A stretch of 59,931 nt of DNA from Paenibacillus glycanilyticus NBRC 16618 (GCF_004000805.1 NZ_BILY01000042.1:1-59931), one strand, 5' to 3'; shown: positions 48,547-58,401, numbered from the stretch's first letter. Numbers and translations: made by a program. The notes: generated by a model from the sequence alone, not told the origin.

Positions 48547-49794
48547 TCAAATAAATTCGCTAAACATATTTTTCAACCGTTCGAACATACCGGGTTTGGA
48601 TGAAGCGGTGGTACCCGACTTGCGGCTTGCCGTTTTCTTCCCTGTACTTGCTGCTGCTCCTCGTACTCCCATATATTTCGACACGTATTGGATCATTCCT
48701 ACCCCGCTGCTGTATGCAGGGTCGCGCACACCGATATAATCCGGCGATGCGATACGAACAGATGACTCCAGCTCCGCTTGCGCAAGTGCCAGTGTACCCG
48801 GCATCGTAACAGAACCTCCAGTCAGTACGTATCCGTTCACTTTATCCCCGTAACCTAGCCTGCGTACTTCTTGACGCACAAGATGGAAAATCTCCTGCAT
48901 GCGCGGCTCGATAATGCTGGCCAGATCAACCTGGGAAAACTCTTTTTCCATATTGCTTCCCATGCGAGTCACTTTAAACCTTACATCGTCTGCCGCATCG
49001 TTGACAAAAGCACAGCCGTACTTAAGCTTGATCTTCTCCGCTTGATCCGACTGCGTACGAAGTCCGTAAGCGATATCGTTCGTGACGTATTCGCCGCCGA
49101 TTGGCAGCGTCGAGATGGCGGCAAGGCTGCCTTGCTCATAGATTGTAATGGTCGTAGAACCCGCGCCGATATCCGTCAGTACGGTTCCGATCGTTTTCTC
49201 GTCTTTTGTTAGCGACATGACGCCAGAAGCAAGCGACATCAGGATTACACCAGAAATCCGAAGTCCGGCCTTTTCTACGCAGCGCATCAAGTTATGTATA
49301 GCCGTTTTTGCACCTGTTACAATGGTCGCTTCAACCTCTAGCCGAACGCCGATCATACCACGAGGGTCGGATATTCCTTCCAAGCCGTCAACCAAAAATT
49401 GCTTCGGTACAAGATTAATAATTTCTCTTTCAGGAGGAAGCGCGACCACCTTGGCCGCTTGAATCACGCGTTCGATATCTTCCTCTCCTATTTCACGGTC
49501 CTCATTGGATACTGCAACAACGCCACGATTCGTCTGAAGTGCTATGTGATTCCCTTGAATCCCAACATAGACGTCTGATATTTGAATGCCAACCATTCTT
49601 TCCGCATGCTCGATAGCACTGCGAATCGACTGCACGGTTTGGTCAATATCTACAATAGCTCCCTTGCGAATACCCTCCGAGTCGGCAGATCCAACTCCAA
49701 TAATATTAATGGCTCCGTTGTTCACTTCACCAATAATAGCACGAACTTTGGATGTACCGATGTCCAAACTGACGATGATGTCGTTACTGCTCAA
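48547..49794 (-). CDS. ftsA: FtsA, actin-like membrane anchor of FtsZ
   Basis: It anchors FtsZ and recruits later division proteins. The 415 residues belong to the actin/Hsp70 ATPase fold: VSLDIGTSKVRAIIGEV (phosphate 1), LTDIGAGSTTITIYEQG (phosphate 2) and GYVLTGGSVTMPG (adenosine). The C-terminal amphipathic helix GMFERLKNMFSEFI binds membrane. The start is TTG 49794 after GGGAGGTG. Confidence 0.97.
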   Translation of the reverse strand: MSSNDIIVSLDIGTSKVRAIIGEVNNGAINIIGVGSADSEGIRKGAIVDIDQTVQSIRSAIEHAERMVGIQISDVYVGIQGNHIALQTNRGVVAVSNEDREIGEEDIERVIQAAKVVALPPEREIINLVPKQFLVDGLEGISDPRGMIGVRLEVEATIVTGAKTAIHNLMRCVEKAGLRISGVILMSLASGVMSLTKDEKTIGTVLTDIGAGSTTITIYEQGSLAAISTLPIGGEYVTNDIAYGLRTQSDQAEKIKLKYGCAFVNDAADDVRFKVTRMGSNMEKEFSQVDLASIIEPRMQEIFHLVRQEVRRLGYGDKVNGYVLTGGSVTMPGTLALAQAELESSVRIASPDYIGVRDPAYSSGVGMIQYVSKYMGVRGAAASTGKKTASRKSGTTASSKPGMFERLKNMFSEFI

Positions 49795-50020
49795 CCCGCG
49801 GCACCTCCCGTTTTAACTGATAAAATACACACAAGATAGGGTTCTAAACATTCGTCCTTCTACATATTCAACGCCTTTGATATATTCCCTCTTTTTTCAA
49901 CAAAATTTTCATTTCCCTAATGTTACGCTGTGAGCTCTTATGTTATGAATCCTTATGAACGCTTGATAGTCCTATGAAAATACATTAAATCTGTGTATAA
50001 AATTCTACCATTCTTTCTAC
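49795..50020 (-). other. Gap between divIB and ftsA, probable promoter region
   Basis: This 226-base AT-rich stretch has no gene. Several weak promoter-like pairs occur upstream of ftsA on the minus strand (such as TTGAAT and TTTAGA, 17 bases apart), but none is convincing. In B. subtilis several promoters drive ftsAZ. Confidence 0.4.
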
Positions 50021-50791
50021 CTATTGAGTAGTCTCTTTTTGATCAGATTCCATATTTTCTGAAGCATTACTATTAAACGGAACATAAGTGTCCGCGAGCA
50101 GCATCGTAATCTTTCCCGGCTCCTGCGTTTCGATAACCGCATTTAGCGCTTCGATTTTCTCCGGCAGCAAGGAAACCGCCGTGACGACTTCAAACTTGGT
50201 CCTGGTGTAGATCTTAATCCGATCCGGATAAGCCTTAGAAGGATCGGGAATAATCTCCGACAAGTCTGAGAGCTGCTTTTCCGAGATTTTCCCCAGCTGC
50301 TTCGTCAATTCCGCCCTGTTCGGATCATCCGGCTTCCAACCGGAGAGAACGGGCTTGTCCATCAGAAATTCGTCGCTTAATGCCGAAACGTTGGTTCCGT
50401 TCGACATAATAGCGGTCATTTCGCCGCTTGCAGACAATTCAAACGCGACAACTGGAAATTCTTTCACCGTAATTTTGACATTGCCGGGGAAGGACTTGGA
50501 GACGCTCGCCTCCTCTATCGGCTTTAATGCTTTGACGATACGCTTCTCCGAACTGGATTCCGATACGCCGAAATAAGCGTCTCCCGCCGTAATGCCTGCT
50601 GCTGCTTGAATATCGCTTTTGGAAGTATATTGCGCGCCTTCTATTGTTATCGTCGTAATCTTGCTGATTGATGAGTTGAAAAATAATACAGATAAGAGAA
50701 TAACAAACAATAAAAAAAGAACGGCCAGCAGTTTGCGGCTGCCCTTTCTTTTTCGCTCCGGCTCTTTTAATACAGGCACTAGCTCGCTCAT
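50021..50791 (-). CDS. divIB: DivIB (FtsQ), division protein
   Basis: This 256-residue bitopic protein bridges cytoplasmic and wall-synthesising parts of the divisome. After a basic cytoplasmic tail (PERKRKGSRK) comes one membrane helix (LLAVLFLLFVILLSVLFF), then the POTRA domain starting ISKITTITIEGAQYTSKSDI to about 120, and the beta domain. It starts at ATG 50791 after GAAGGAAGGG. It lies 90 bases after murA. Confidence 0.93.
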   Translation of the reverse strand: MSELVPVLKEPERKRKGSRKLLAVLFLLFVILLSVLFFNSSISKITTITIEGAQYTSKSDIQAAAGITAGDAYFGVSESSSEKRIVKALKPIEEASVSKSFPGNVKITVKEFPVVAFELSASGEMTAIMSNGTNVSALSDEFLMDKPVLSGWKPDDPNRAELTKQLGKISEKQLSDLSEIIPDPSKAYPDRIKIYTRTKFEVVTAVSLLPEKIEALNAVIETQEPGKITMLLADTYVPFNSNASENMESDQKETTQ

Positions 50792-50881
50792 AACTTGTCC
50801 CTTCCTTCTAAAAAAACATCCGGTCCTCCTTAGTGGCAGGGCCGGTCGTTTCTATCCAGCTGCGATTTGAGTCATCCCCGG

Positions 50882-52150
50882 TTAATTCTTCGGCACGGGA
50901 GAGTAACGCGAAATGCGCGCGCCGAGTCGGCTTAACATCGTTTCAATGCAATCATAACCGCGGTCGATATGATGGATTTGCTCGACAATCGTCTTGCCTT
51001 GCGCGGCTAAGCCGGCAATGACAAGCGCCGCGCCCGCTCTCAGGTCGGTTGCTTCCACCGTTGCACCGTACAGACGCGGTACGCCGCGAATAAACGCCGA
51101 GTTCAGATCCACGCGGATATCGGCGCCCATGCGGGATAATTCATCCACATGCTTCAGACGTCCCTCGAAGATCGTTTCCTTCAAAATGCTGACTCCGTCC
51201 GCAAGCGCAAGCAGCACCATCACCTGCGACTGAAGATCGGTCGGGAAGGCAGGATACGGAGCCGTCACGACTCTTTCCACTGCTCTCGGCCGCCCTGGGC
51301 AGCCCACCTTGATTATATCACCGTCAACCAAGATTTGAACACCTGCCCGGCGAAGCACGTGAATAAGCGAGGATAAATGCGCCGGATTCGTGTTTAACAA
51401 AGTGACCTGCCCACGGGTTGCGGCTGCGGCTACCATAATGGTGCCGGCAACAATTCGGTCCGGAATGACGGTATACGTGCAAGGCGTTAGCGACTGTACC
51501 CCTTCGATCGTAATCGTGTCCGTTCCGGCACCCATGATTTTCGCGCCCATTGCGTTCAGAAACTTCTGCAAATCCTGAATCTCCGGCTCCCGTGCCGCAT
51601 TGCTGATCGTTGTCCGACCTTCGGCAAGCACGGCTGCCATCATAATGTTCTCCGTTGCCCCGACGCTTGGGAAGGCCAGATGGATATCCGCCCCGTGCAG
51701 TTTATCCGCACGGCAGATGATCCGGTTGCCGATCTCCTCAATTTCTGCGCCAAGAGCTTGAAGTCCTTCCAAATGTAGATCGATCTTTCTCTCGCCGATT
51801 GCGCAGCCGCCAGGCTGATACACCTGCGTTTCACCAAATCTAGCTAATAACGGCCCCATCAAAAAGATAGACGAGCGCATCTGTCCCATTAACGATTCCG
51901 GCACATGCGAGGTGTGTGCAGTTTCTGTGTTCAGAACGACTGTATCCCCCACATGCTCAGCGCGGCATCCTAGTTCGCGCAAAATGTTAAGCATTACGTC
52001 GATATCAAGCAGCCTAGGCACATGTTCAATGGTTGATGTGCCTTCCGCTAACATACAGGCTGCCAATATTGGCAAAGCGGCATTTTTCGCTCCTTGGATA
52101 ACAATGGATCCTGAGAGAGGTTTCCCGCCTTCAATCACCAATTTGTCCAA
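50882..52150 (-). CDS. murA: UDP-GlcNAc 1-carboxyvinyltransferase
   Basis: It transfers enolpyruvate from PEP to UDP-GlcNAc, the first committed step of peptidoglycan synthesis and the target of fosfomycin. The 422 residues have IQGAKNAALPILAA with the substrate Lys, and QPGGCAIGERKIDLH with the catalytic Cys targeted by the drug. Two similar inside-out barrel halves are seen. The start is TTG 52150 directly after GGAGGTGATACA. It lies between murB and divIB, as in other Paenibacillaceae. Confidence 0.96.
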   Translation of the reverse strand: MDKLVIEGGKPLSGSIVIQGAKNAALPILAACMLAEGTSTIEHVPRLLDIDVMLNILRELGCRAEHVGDTVVLNTETAHTSHVPESLMGQMRSSIFLMGPLLARFGETQVYQPGGCAIGERKIDLHLEGLQALGAEIEEIGNRIICRADKLHGADIHLAFPSVGATENIMMAAVLAEGRTTISNAAREPEIQDLQKFLNAMGAKIMGAGTDTITIEGVQSLTPCTYTVIPDRIVAGTIMVAAAATRGQVTLLNTNPAHLSSLIHVLRRAGVQILVDGDIIKVGCPGRPRAVERVVTAPYPAFPTDLQSQVMVLLALADGVSILKETIFEGRLKHVDELSRMGADIRVDLNSAFIRGVPRLYGATVEATDLRAGAALVIAGLAAQGKTIVEQIHHIDRGYDCIETMLSRLGARISRYSPVPKN

Positions 52151-52165
52151 TGTATCACCTCCGAA

Positions 52166-53071
52166 TTACCGCTCACCCACCACCAATACTTCCGGTACCA
52201 GCTGAACGCCGTAGCGGTCTGCTATCGTACCTTGAATGTGAGTCATGAGGGTGAGAACATCTTCAGCTGTCGCTTGCCCTCTGTTTACTATGAAATTGGC
52301 GTGAAGCTCCGAAACTTCCGCTCCCCCGAATCGAACGCCCTTTAAGCCTGCCTCCTGAATGAGTCTAGCGGCAAAATCACCCGGCGGATTGCGGAACACG
52401 CTGCCTGCGCATGCGAGCTGCAGCGGCTGCGTGCGTAACCGCCGTTCCTGATAAGCAGAGAGTGTTGCCGAAATTTCATTGCGGTCTCCTTCTGCAAGCT
52501 CGAACGTAGCTTCTACGACAACGCCCTTCAATTCATGAAGGATAGAGTGGCGGTAAGAGAATTGCATCGCCTCTCGGTCGAATCGTACCAATTCACCTGT
52601 CTCCAGTACAATCTCAGCTGATCTAAAAATACGTGACACATCGGAACCATGCGCGCCTGCGTTCATATAGACAGCTCCGCCTACCGTACCCGGAATTCCC
52701 CCCGCGAATTCCAGCCCGGTAAGTCCTTCCCTGCCTGACATTCTTGATAATTTTACGAACGAGAACGATGCGCCCGCATGAACGAGCGTTCCTTCAAAGC
52801 GCACATAATCCAGCCCGTCGCGCGTCTTGATCACAACGCCGCGAATTCCTTTATCGCTCACCAGCATATTGGAGCCGCGGCCGAGATTCGTCCACGGTAC
52901 GCCATGCTTATGAAGCAGGCGGATGGCCGACACGAGCTGATCTTTGCCGTGTGGGATAACCAGAACGTCAGCGGGTCCGCCGATTTTCCAAGTGGTATGT
53001 TTTGCAAGCGGCTCATTGTACAGGATCTGACCGAGACCTGCTTGTTCCAATTCCGCAATAAATGTTTCCAT
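52166..53071 (-). CDS. murB: UDP-N-acetylenolpyruvoylglucosamine reductase
   Basis: It reduces the enolpyruvyl product of MurA to UDP-MurNAc using NADPH and FAD. The 301 residues show TTWKIGGPADVLVIP, NLGRGSNMLVSDKGIRGVV and FAGGIPGTVGGAVYMNAG for FAD binding, and ACAGSVFRNP with the proton-donor Ser. LHANFIVNRG is near the end. It matches the shorter class II type of Bacillota. It starts at ATG 53071 after AGGAGG. Confidence 0.95.
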   Translation of the reverse strand: METFIAELEQAGLGQILYNEPLAKHTTWKIGGPADVLVIPHGKDQLVSAIRLLHKHGVPWTNLGRGSNMLVSDKGIRGVVIKTRDGLDYVRFEGTLVHAGASFSFVKLSRMSGREGLTGLEFAGGIPGTVGGAVYMNAGAHGSDVSRIFRSAEIVLETGELVRFDREAMQFSYRHSILHELKGVVVEATFELAEGDRNEISATLSAYQERRLRTQPLQLACAGSVFRNPPGDFAARLIQEAGLKGVRFGGAEVSELHANFIVNRGQATAEDVLTLMTHIQGTIADRYGVQLVPEVLVVGER

Positions 53072-53330
53072 GTTGTCGAACCTCCTTATAGCTTCTAGTT
53101 GAGAGAATCAGGGCTCCGCTTGCGGCTGACGGCAGCTGGAGCTGCCCGCCGCAGCGTGTGACTAACGGCCCGAGCAGGGCGACGGTCACGATTTATAGAG
53201 TATCTTATGCCCTCTCCATCTCGAATGTGACAATCGCCCATGCTCACCCGTAAACACAAAAATGGACGTCAGGAGGCCGCCTCGAAAGGCGGCGCCATGC
53301 CGGCCATTTACGCCAATATGTTTTCCCTCG
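53072..53330 (-). other. Gap in the usual murG position
   Basis: Between spoVE and murB, where murG stands in related dcw clusters, only 259 bases are present. They contain a hairpin GCCGCC-TCGAAA-GGCGGC (about 53276-53294) without a T-tract, short frames such as one beginning MGDCHIRDGEG (48 codons) and a GC-rich patch. I find no murG motif. Confidence 0.6.
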
Positions 53331-54428
53331 TTATCTGGAATACCGGGATATATTGAGCAAAATGCCAAGAGCGGTAAGCAGCAGTGTCAGTGATGAACCG
53401 CCGTAACTGATCAGCGGCAGCGTTATCCCGGTTACCGGCATTGCGCCGATAACGACACCGATATTGATTAATACCTGAACGCCTATGATCCCGGTAATCC
53501 CTACCGCAAGCAGACTGCCGAATGTGTCTGGAGCCGATATCGCAGTCCGGACTCCCCTCCAGACTAAGACCATAAACAGAAGAATAAGCGCGGATCCGCC
53601 TATAAAGCCAAGTTCCTCGGAAATAATGGAAAATATAAAATCCGTTTGCGGCTCAGGCAAGTAGCTGAACTTCTGACGGCTCATGCCTAGCCCAAGCCCT
53701 ACCAGGCCGCCCGGTCCTATTGCGTATAGGGATTGAATAATTTGATAGCCTGTACCCAGCGGGTCCGCCCAAGGATCAAGGAAGCCCGTAATCCGCTTCA
53801 TCCTATAAGGTTCGGCAATAACCAGCGCTATAAGTCCAAGCAGCCCGCTTGAACCAAGCAACGCCAGATGGCTGATCCTCGCGCCCGCCGCGAAAATAAG
53901 AATCAACGCGGCACCAACCATAACCGCGCCGGACCCCAGATCCGGCTGCAGCATAATAAGGCCGAAGGCTAGTCCAACCAAGCCAAGAGGCGGCAGCAAG
54001 CCTTTCGTGAAATGAGTAATGGTCTGCTGCTTGTCCGACAGCCATTTGGCCAGAAACAGAATCATCGCAAGCTTCATAAACTCCGAAGGCTGTATGCCAA
54101 AAGAGCTGATGCCAAGCCAGCTTCGGGCACCGCCGCGGACAACGCCGATTCCGGGAATAAGCACGATAATCAGCAGGACGAAGCAAATCAGCAGCGCCGC
54201 CTTCGCCCAGTTTTTCCATATGAGATAATTCGCGTTCATCGTAAATATTAACGCACCAACGCCAAGGACGGCAAATATAAGCTGGCGCTTCACGTAATAG
54301 AATTTATCGCCGAATTCATGGAAAGCGAGCACCGCGCTCGCGCTGTATACCATTACTAATCCAATCGTCAGGATAAGCGCAATCGATACGATCATCCAAA
54401 CGTCCGGGGCGGACCTGGCTTTGGCCAT
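53331..54428 (-). CDS. spoVE: SEDS-family peptidoglycan glycosyltransferase (SpoVE/FtsW)
   Basis: This 365-residue membrane protein polymerises lipid II glycans with a partner transpeptidase, in division or spore cortex synthesis. About ten helices are visible. GARSWLGISSFGIQPSEFMK, FSYLPEPQTDFIFSIISEEL and GITLPLISYGGSS are the SEDS hallmarks, the second carrying the catalytic Asp region. Position in the dcw cluster fits SpoVE; FtsW is equally possible by sequence. The frame opens at GTG 54437, but ATG 54428 is preferred. Confidence 0.9.
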   Translation of the reverse strand: MAKARSAPDVWMIVSIALILTIGLVMVYSASAVLAFHEFGDKFYYVKRQLIFAVLGVGALIFTMNANYLIWKNWAKAALLICFVLLIIVLIPGIGVVRGGARSWLGISSFGIQPSEFMKLAMILFLAKWLSDKQQTITHFTKGLLPPLGLVGLAFGLIMLQPDLGSGAVMVGAALILIFAAGARISHLALLGSSGLLGLIALVIAEPYRMKRITGFLDPWADPLGTGYQIIQSLYAIGPGGLVGLGLGMSRQKFSYLPEPQTDFIFSIISEELGFIGGSALILLFMVLVWRGVRTAISAPDTFGSLLAVGITGIIGVQVLINIGVVIGAMPVTGITLPLISYGGSSLTLLLTALGILLNISRYSR

Positions 54429-54474
54429 AGCAAACACACCTCTTGTTTAGCGTAAGTAGGGACAAGCCCCCTAC

Positions 54475-55896
54475 TTACAAGGTATGCGCCGATTCTTTAA
54501 AAATGCGTCCTCGTTCCTCAAAGGATGCAAACATATCCCAACTCGCGCAGGCCGGCGACAACAAAACGATATCTCCAGGCTCCGCTAGTCCGGCAGCCTC
54601 CCGTACGGCCCTGCGCAAAGTAGACTCGGCGTCCTCCTCAGGTTCGACCAATCGCACATTCGTTAAACCTGCAAGCTCCGCCACCTTCGCCAGCTTCTCT
54701 CTTGTTTGACCCAACGTTACCAGCCCCTTCAGCCGGTCACGGAATACCGGAAGAAGCTCCATGTAATCGGAGCCGCGGTCAAGTCCGCCTGCGATAAGAA
54801 TGATAGGCGCGCTCAAAGAGCCGACTGACATCGTGGTCGCCATGGGATTTGTAGCCTTGGAATCATTATAATAATGGACGCCGTTGATTTCTCCCGCGTA
54901 CTCGAGCCGGTGCTCAACGCCTCTAAAGCCTTGCAGAGCCGGCAGCATTGCTTCGGGAGCGACCCCCGCTGCAAGGCAGGCAGCAATCGCCGCAAGCGCG
55001 TTTCCGGCGTTATGGCGGCCCGGTAGCCCAAGCGCGGATACCGGCAGAATAGCCTGCTCCGTCCCGTCTTCTTTACGCCATACGATTATATGCTCCTTAT
55101 CCGAATCTTTGCCGCGTTCAAACGGCGGTTCAATGCAGATCCCTTGGTCAAGCCGCACATACAGCGAGAACGGCAGCAGCTTTGCGGCCAGATGGTCAGC
55201 AATCGCTCTGCAGGTCGCATCGTCCCAGTTCAGAACGGCAACATCGTCCGCCGTCTGATTATCGAACAGCTTCGCCTTCGATGCGACGTAATCTTCCATC
55301 CCGCCATGATAATCCAGATGAGTCTCGGCAATGTTGAGCAAGAGAGCAATGCGCGGACGGAATGCCGATGTCCCTTTCAACTGGAAGCTGCTGAGCTCTG
55401 CCACGATCCAGTTGTCTTTCGTTGCTTCGGCTGCCGCTTCGCAGAGCGGTATGCCGATATTGCCCGCCACGATGGGATTAAAGCCCGCGCCGCCAAGCAG
55501 CTCGCCGATCCAGGTCGTTGTTGTGGTTTTGCCGTTCGAACCGGTAATTCCGATAATCGGAGCCTCCGACAGCCAATAAGCGACCTCGACCTCCGTCACA
55601 ATTTCCACGCCATGAGCTTCTGCCTGTTGGACAGGACTTGCCGTATACGGGATTCCCGGATTTTTCACCAGCAGCGCCGTTTCGCTTGTCACAAGATCGT
55701 CCGGATGATAACCGCATAGCACAGAAATGCCCAAAGCAGTTAATTCATCCGCTTCGGGGCATAGTTCGCGTTCTTTTTTGTCGTTCACAATCACTTCCGC
55801 TCCAAGAGCATGGAATACTTTTGCTACGCTCACGCCGCTTCTGGCAAGACCTAGTACAACGACGCGGCGATCCCGATAAGTCGCCGGATGGTTCAT
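54475..55896 (-). CDS. murD: UDP-MurNAc-L-alanine:D-glutamate ligase
   Basis: It adds D-glutamate to UDP-MurNAc-L-Ala using ATP. The 473 residues have the Rossmann opening VVVLGLARSGVSVAKVF, the P-loop GITGSNGKTTTTTW, NIAETHLDYHGGMEDY, and HRLEYAGEINGVHYYNDSKA with conserved His and Asp. PACASWDMFASFEERG lies at the end. It starts at ATG 55896 after AAAGGAG. Confidence 0.96.
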   Translation of the reverse strand: MNHPATYRDRRVVVLGLARSGVSVAKVFHALGAEVIVNDKKERELCPEADELTALGISVLCGYHPDDLVTSETALLVKNPGIPYTASPVQQAEAHGVEIVTEVEVAYWLSEAPIIGITGSNGKTTTTTWIGELLGGAGFNPIVAGNIGIPLCEAAAEATKDNWIVAELSSFQLKGTSAFRPRIALLLNIAETHLDYHGGMEDYVASKAKLFDNQTADDVAVLNWDDATCRAIADHLAAKLLPFSLYVRLDQGICIEPPFERGKDSDKEHIIVWRKEDGTEQAILPVSALGLPGRHNAGNALAAIAACLAAGVAPEAMLPALQGFRGVEHRLEYAGEINGVHYYNDSKATNPMATTMSVGSLSAPIILIAGGLDRGSDYMELLPVFRDRLKGLVTLGQTREKLAKVAELAGLTNVRLVEPEEDAESTLRRAVREAAGLAEPGDIVLLSPACASWDMFASFEERGRIFKESAHTL

Positions 55897-56023
55897 AAGT
55901 ACAACTCCTTTGTATAAGAAGCGGAGCTAGCCGCTTAGTAGTCTTCGTTATGTATAGTCAGGCACTCTCGCCAGGCTTCCTGGAAAGCCGGCAAGAGATC
56001 AGCCAAACCATTATCATTATACC

Positions 56024-56980
56024 TTATAGGGCAAGAAGAAGTCCGATTACCGCCAGCAGCAATCCAACCGACCAGAAGGTCGTAACGACTCGCCATTCGG
56101 ACCAGCCGCTTAATTCGAAGTGATGGTGAATCGGGCTCATCTTGAAAATCCGCTTGCCGCGGAGCTTAAACGATCCAACCTGCAGAATGACCGAAAGCAT
56201 TTCCAGCACGAATACGCCGCCTACGATAACGAGCATAAGCTCCATCTTGGTCAGAATCGCGACGGCCGCAATGCCGCCCCCAATACCAAGCGAGCCCGTG
56301 TCTCCCATAAATACCTTTGCCGGATGGGCGTTAAAGATCAGGAAGCCAAGCACCGCCCCAACCATTGCCGCGGAAAAAATAGCCGATTCATGCTCGGATA
56401 CTTGAAGCGCGAGAATGGTAAAGGCGCCAAAGGCAATGGCGCTCGTCCCCGACAAAAGGCCGTCCAGGCCGTCCGTGAAGTTTACCGCGTTGCTCGATCC
56501 GAACAGGATAATCACGACAAACGGATAATAGAACCAGCCAAGGTCAAAGCCCCAGGAAGTACCCGGTACCGTGATCATCGTGCTGTGATTCATATTGTAC
56601 AGCTCCGCGCATACGATGATGGAGAACAACAGCTGGCCGAACAGCTTCTGGCGCGCCGTCAATCCAAGCGAGCGTTTAAATACGATTTTAATATAATCAT
56701 CAAGAAATCCAACAAGTCCAAAACCTAGTGAAGCCGTAAAAAGCACCCAGAAATCAGGGGTCTTATCCGAAAATTTCAAAAAGGCGATTAGCAGCGCAAG
56801 CATAATGATAATGCCGCCCATTGTTGGGGTGCCGCTTTTCTTCAAGTGGCTTTGCGGACCGTCGGTCCGGATTTGCTGTCCAAACTTCATGCGCCGGAGA
56901 AGCGGAATGAACAATGGTCCAAGCAGAACCGCTATTAAGAATGATGCACCTAATGAAAATAAGATGACCATCGTGTCCAT
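56024..56980 (-). CDS. mraY: Phospho-MurNAc-pentapeptide transferase
   Basis: It couples UDP-MurNAc-pentapeptide to undecaprenyl phosphate, forming lipid I. The 318 residues have about ten helices. GFLDDYIKIVFKRSLGLT carries the DD-x-x-K site, and FTDGLDGLLSGTSA, FMGDTGSLGIGG and MSPIHHHFELSGWSE are catalytic loops. It starts at ATG 56980 after GAGGTGAGATAGATA and follows murF by eight bases. Confidence 0.97.
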   Translation of the reverse strand: MDTMVILFSLGASFLIAVLLGPLFIPLLRRMKFGQQIRTDGPQSHLKKSGTPTMGGIIIMLALLIAFLKFSDKTPDFWVLFTASLGFGLVGFLDDYIKIVFKRSLGLTARQKLFGQLLFSIIVCAELYNMNHSTMITVPGTSWGFDLGWFYYPFVVIILFGSSNAVNFTDGLDGLLSGTSAIAFGAFTILALQVSEHESAIFSAAMVGAVLGFLIFNAHPAKVFMGDTGSLGIGGGIAAVAILTKMELMLVIVGGVFVLEMLSVILQVGSFKLRGKRIFKMSPIHHHFELSGWSEWRVVTTFWSVGLLLAVIGLLLAL

Positions 56981-56988
56981 TATCTATC

Positions 56989-58401
56989 TCACCTCGCTTC
57001 CAAAGTTTGGACAATCTGTTCCATGCGCACGCCGCGCGAGCCTTTGACCAGGACGAGATCCTGAGGCTGTACTTGCTCTCTCAACCATTCTCCAAGCTTC
57101 CCTTTATCATCAAAATGTACAATCGCCGTTCCTTTAGCTTCCGCCGGGAACTGCGACAAAGCCCCTGCCGACGTATGCTCCGACAATGGTCCGAACGTAA
57201 CGACGGCATCTGCCTTGTCCGGCGTAATATAAGCTCCGGTCTCGAAATGGAGAGACTCTTCCTCCGGACCAAGCTCCCGCATATCGCCAAGAACGATCCA
57301 TTTGCGCCGGAATCCGGTCAATTGCCCGACCAGGTCAATCGCTGCGCGCACGGCGGTCGGATTGGCGTTATAAGCGTCATTAAGAATCATAGCGCCGTTA
57401 TGCGCCTTCACAGGCTGAATTCTCATGCCCGTCAGCTCAAGGCCAATCAGGCCACCCCGGATATTTTCCTCCGAAATGCCGAACCGGCGTCCAATCGCGA
57501 TGGCCGCAAGCGCGTTGCTGACGTTATGCTGGCCGGGAACCGGTATGGTGTACGGCGCGGATGCGGTATCCTGCCCTTTGCGCTTAACGGCAAAAGTCGA
57601 GGACACGGCCCCAACCCCGATATCGGCCGCCGACCAGTCGTTCGCTTCTCCAAGGCCAAAGGTCTGAAGCTGCGTGCCTTCCGGCAGGCTCATTGTCGCA
57701 AGCTCCGCCGCCAGCAGCGGCTCATCGCCGTTATAAAGAAGAATGCCGCCGGAATGAAGCCCCAGCGCAATCTCCAGCTTTGCCTTCGCGATCCCTTCGC
57801 GGGAGCCAAGCTGAAGCAGATGGGCATCTCCGATATTCGTAATAACCGCTACATCGGGACGGGCAATATTCGTAAGCAGCTCGATCTCGCCAAAGCCGCT
57901 CATGCCCATCTCAAGGACTGCCGCATCCGTTTCCTCGTCAAGCTGGAGAACGGTTAATGGCAGGCCGATATGATTATTCAGATTGCCTGCCGTCTTGTGA
58001 ACTTTATAAGATGTTCCAAGAACGGCCGCAACCATGTCTTTGGTTGTTGTTTTGCCGTTGCTGCCCGTAATGCCGATAACGCGGACGTACAGCTCTTCCC
58101 GATAGGAAGTTGCCAGCTGCTGGAGCGCCTTCAGCGTATCCCTCACAAATAATAGAGGTGCGCCTTCCAGCTCCTGCGGCACTTCGCGCTTCGTCTCCCA
58201 CAACGCGGCCGCGGCTCCCTGCTGAAGCGCTTGAGCGACATAGTTGTGACCGTCAAAATTTTCTCCGACAAGCGGAACGAACAGCTGACCCGGCTGAATG
58301 CTGCGCGTGTCCGTGCTGACGCCGGCAATCCGGACGGGTTCGCCTTTATAGGCTCTTGCGCCGCACATGTCGGCGACTTGCTCCAATGTACGATTGATCA
58401 A
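56989..58401 (-). CDS. murF: UDP-MurNAc-tripeptide:D-Ala-D-Ala ligase
   Basis: It adds D-Ala-D-Ala to complete the pentapeptide. The 470 residues contain the P-loop GITGSNGKTTTKDMV, NLNNHIGLPLTVLQL and AVLEMGMSGFGEIELL, and MILNDAYNANPTAVRAAID. The start is TTG 58401, overlapping the murE stop (TTGA), nine bases after AAGGGG. mraY follows closely. Confidence 0.96.
   Translation of the reverse strand: MINRTLEQVADMCGARAYKGEPVRIAGVSTDTRSIQPGQLFVPLVGENFDGHNYVAQALQQGAAAALWETKREVPQELEGAPLLFVRDTLKALQQLATSYREELYVRVIGITGSNGKTTTKDMVAAVLGTSYKVHKTAGNLNNHIGLPLTVLQLDEETDAAVLEMGMSGFGEIELLTNIARPDVAVITNIGDAHLLQLGSREGIAKAKLEIALGLHSGGILLYNGDEPLLAAELATMSLPEGTQLQTFGLGEANDWSAADIGVGAVSSTFAVKRKGQDTASAPYTIPVPGQHNVSNALAAIAIGRRFGISEENIRGGLIGLELTGMRIQPVKAHNGAMILNDAYNANPTAVRAAIDLVGQLTGFRRKWIVLGDMRELGPEEESLHFETGAYITPDKADAVVTFGPLSEHTSAGALSQFPAEAKGTAIVHFDDKGKLGEWLREQVQPQDLVLVKGSRGVRMEQIVQTLEAR

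Noticed and set aside
49795..50020. A definite sigma-A or sigma-H promoter for ftsA
   Set aside because: Several partial matches exist, but none has two good boxes at proper spacing.
53072..53330. MurA-like fragment (GTG frame reading MTVALLGPLVTRCGG) in the spoVE-murB gap
   Set aside because: The resemblance to MurA's LMGPLLARFG stretch covers about ten residues, the frame is short and flanked by stops; likely chance.
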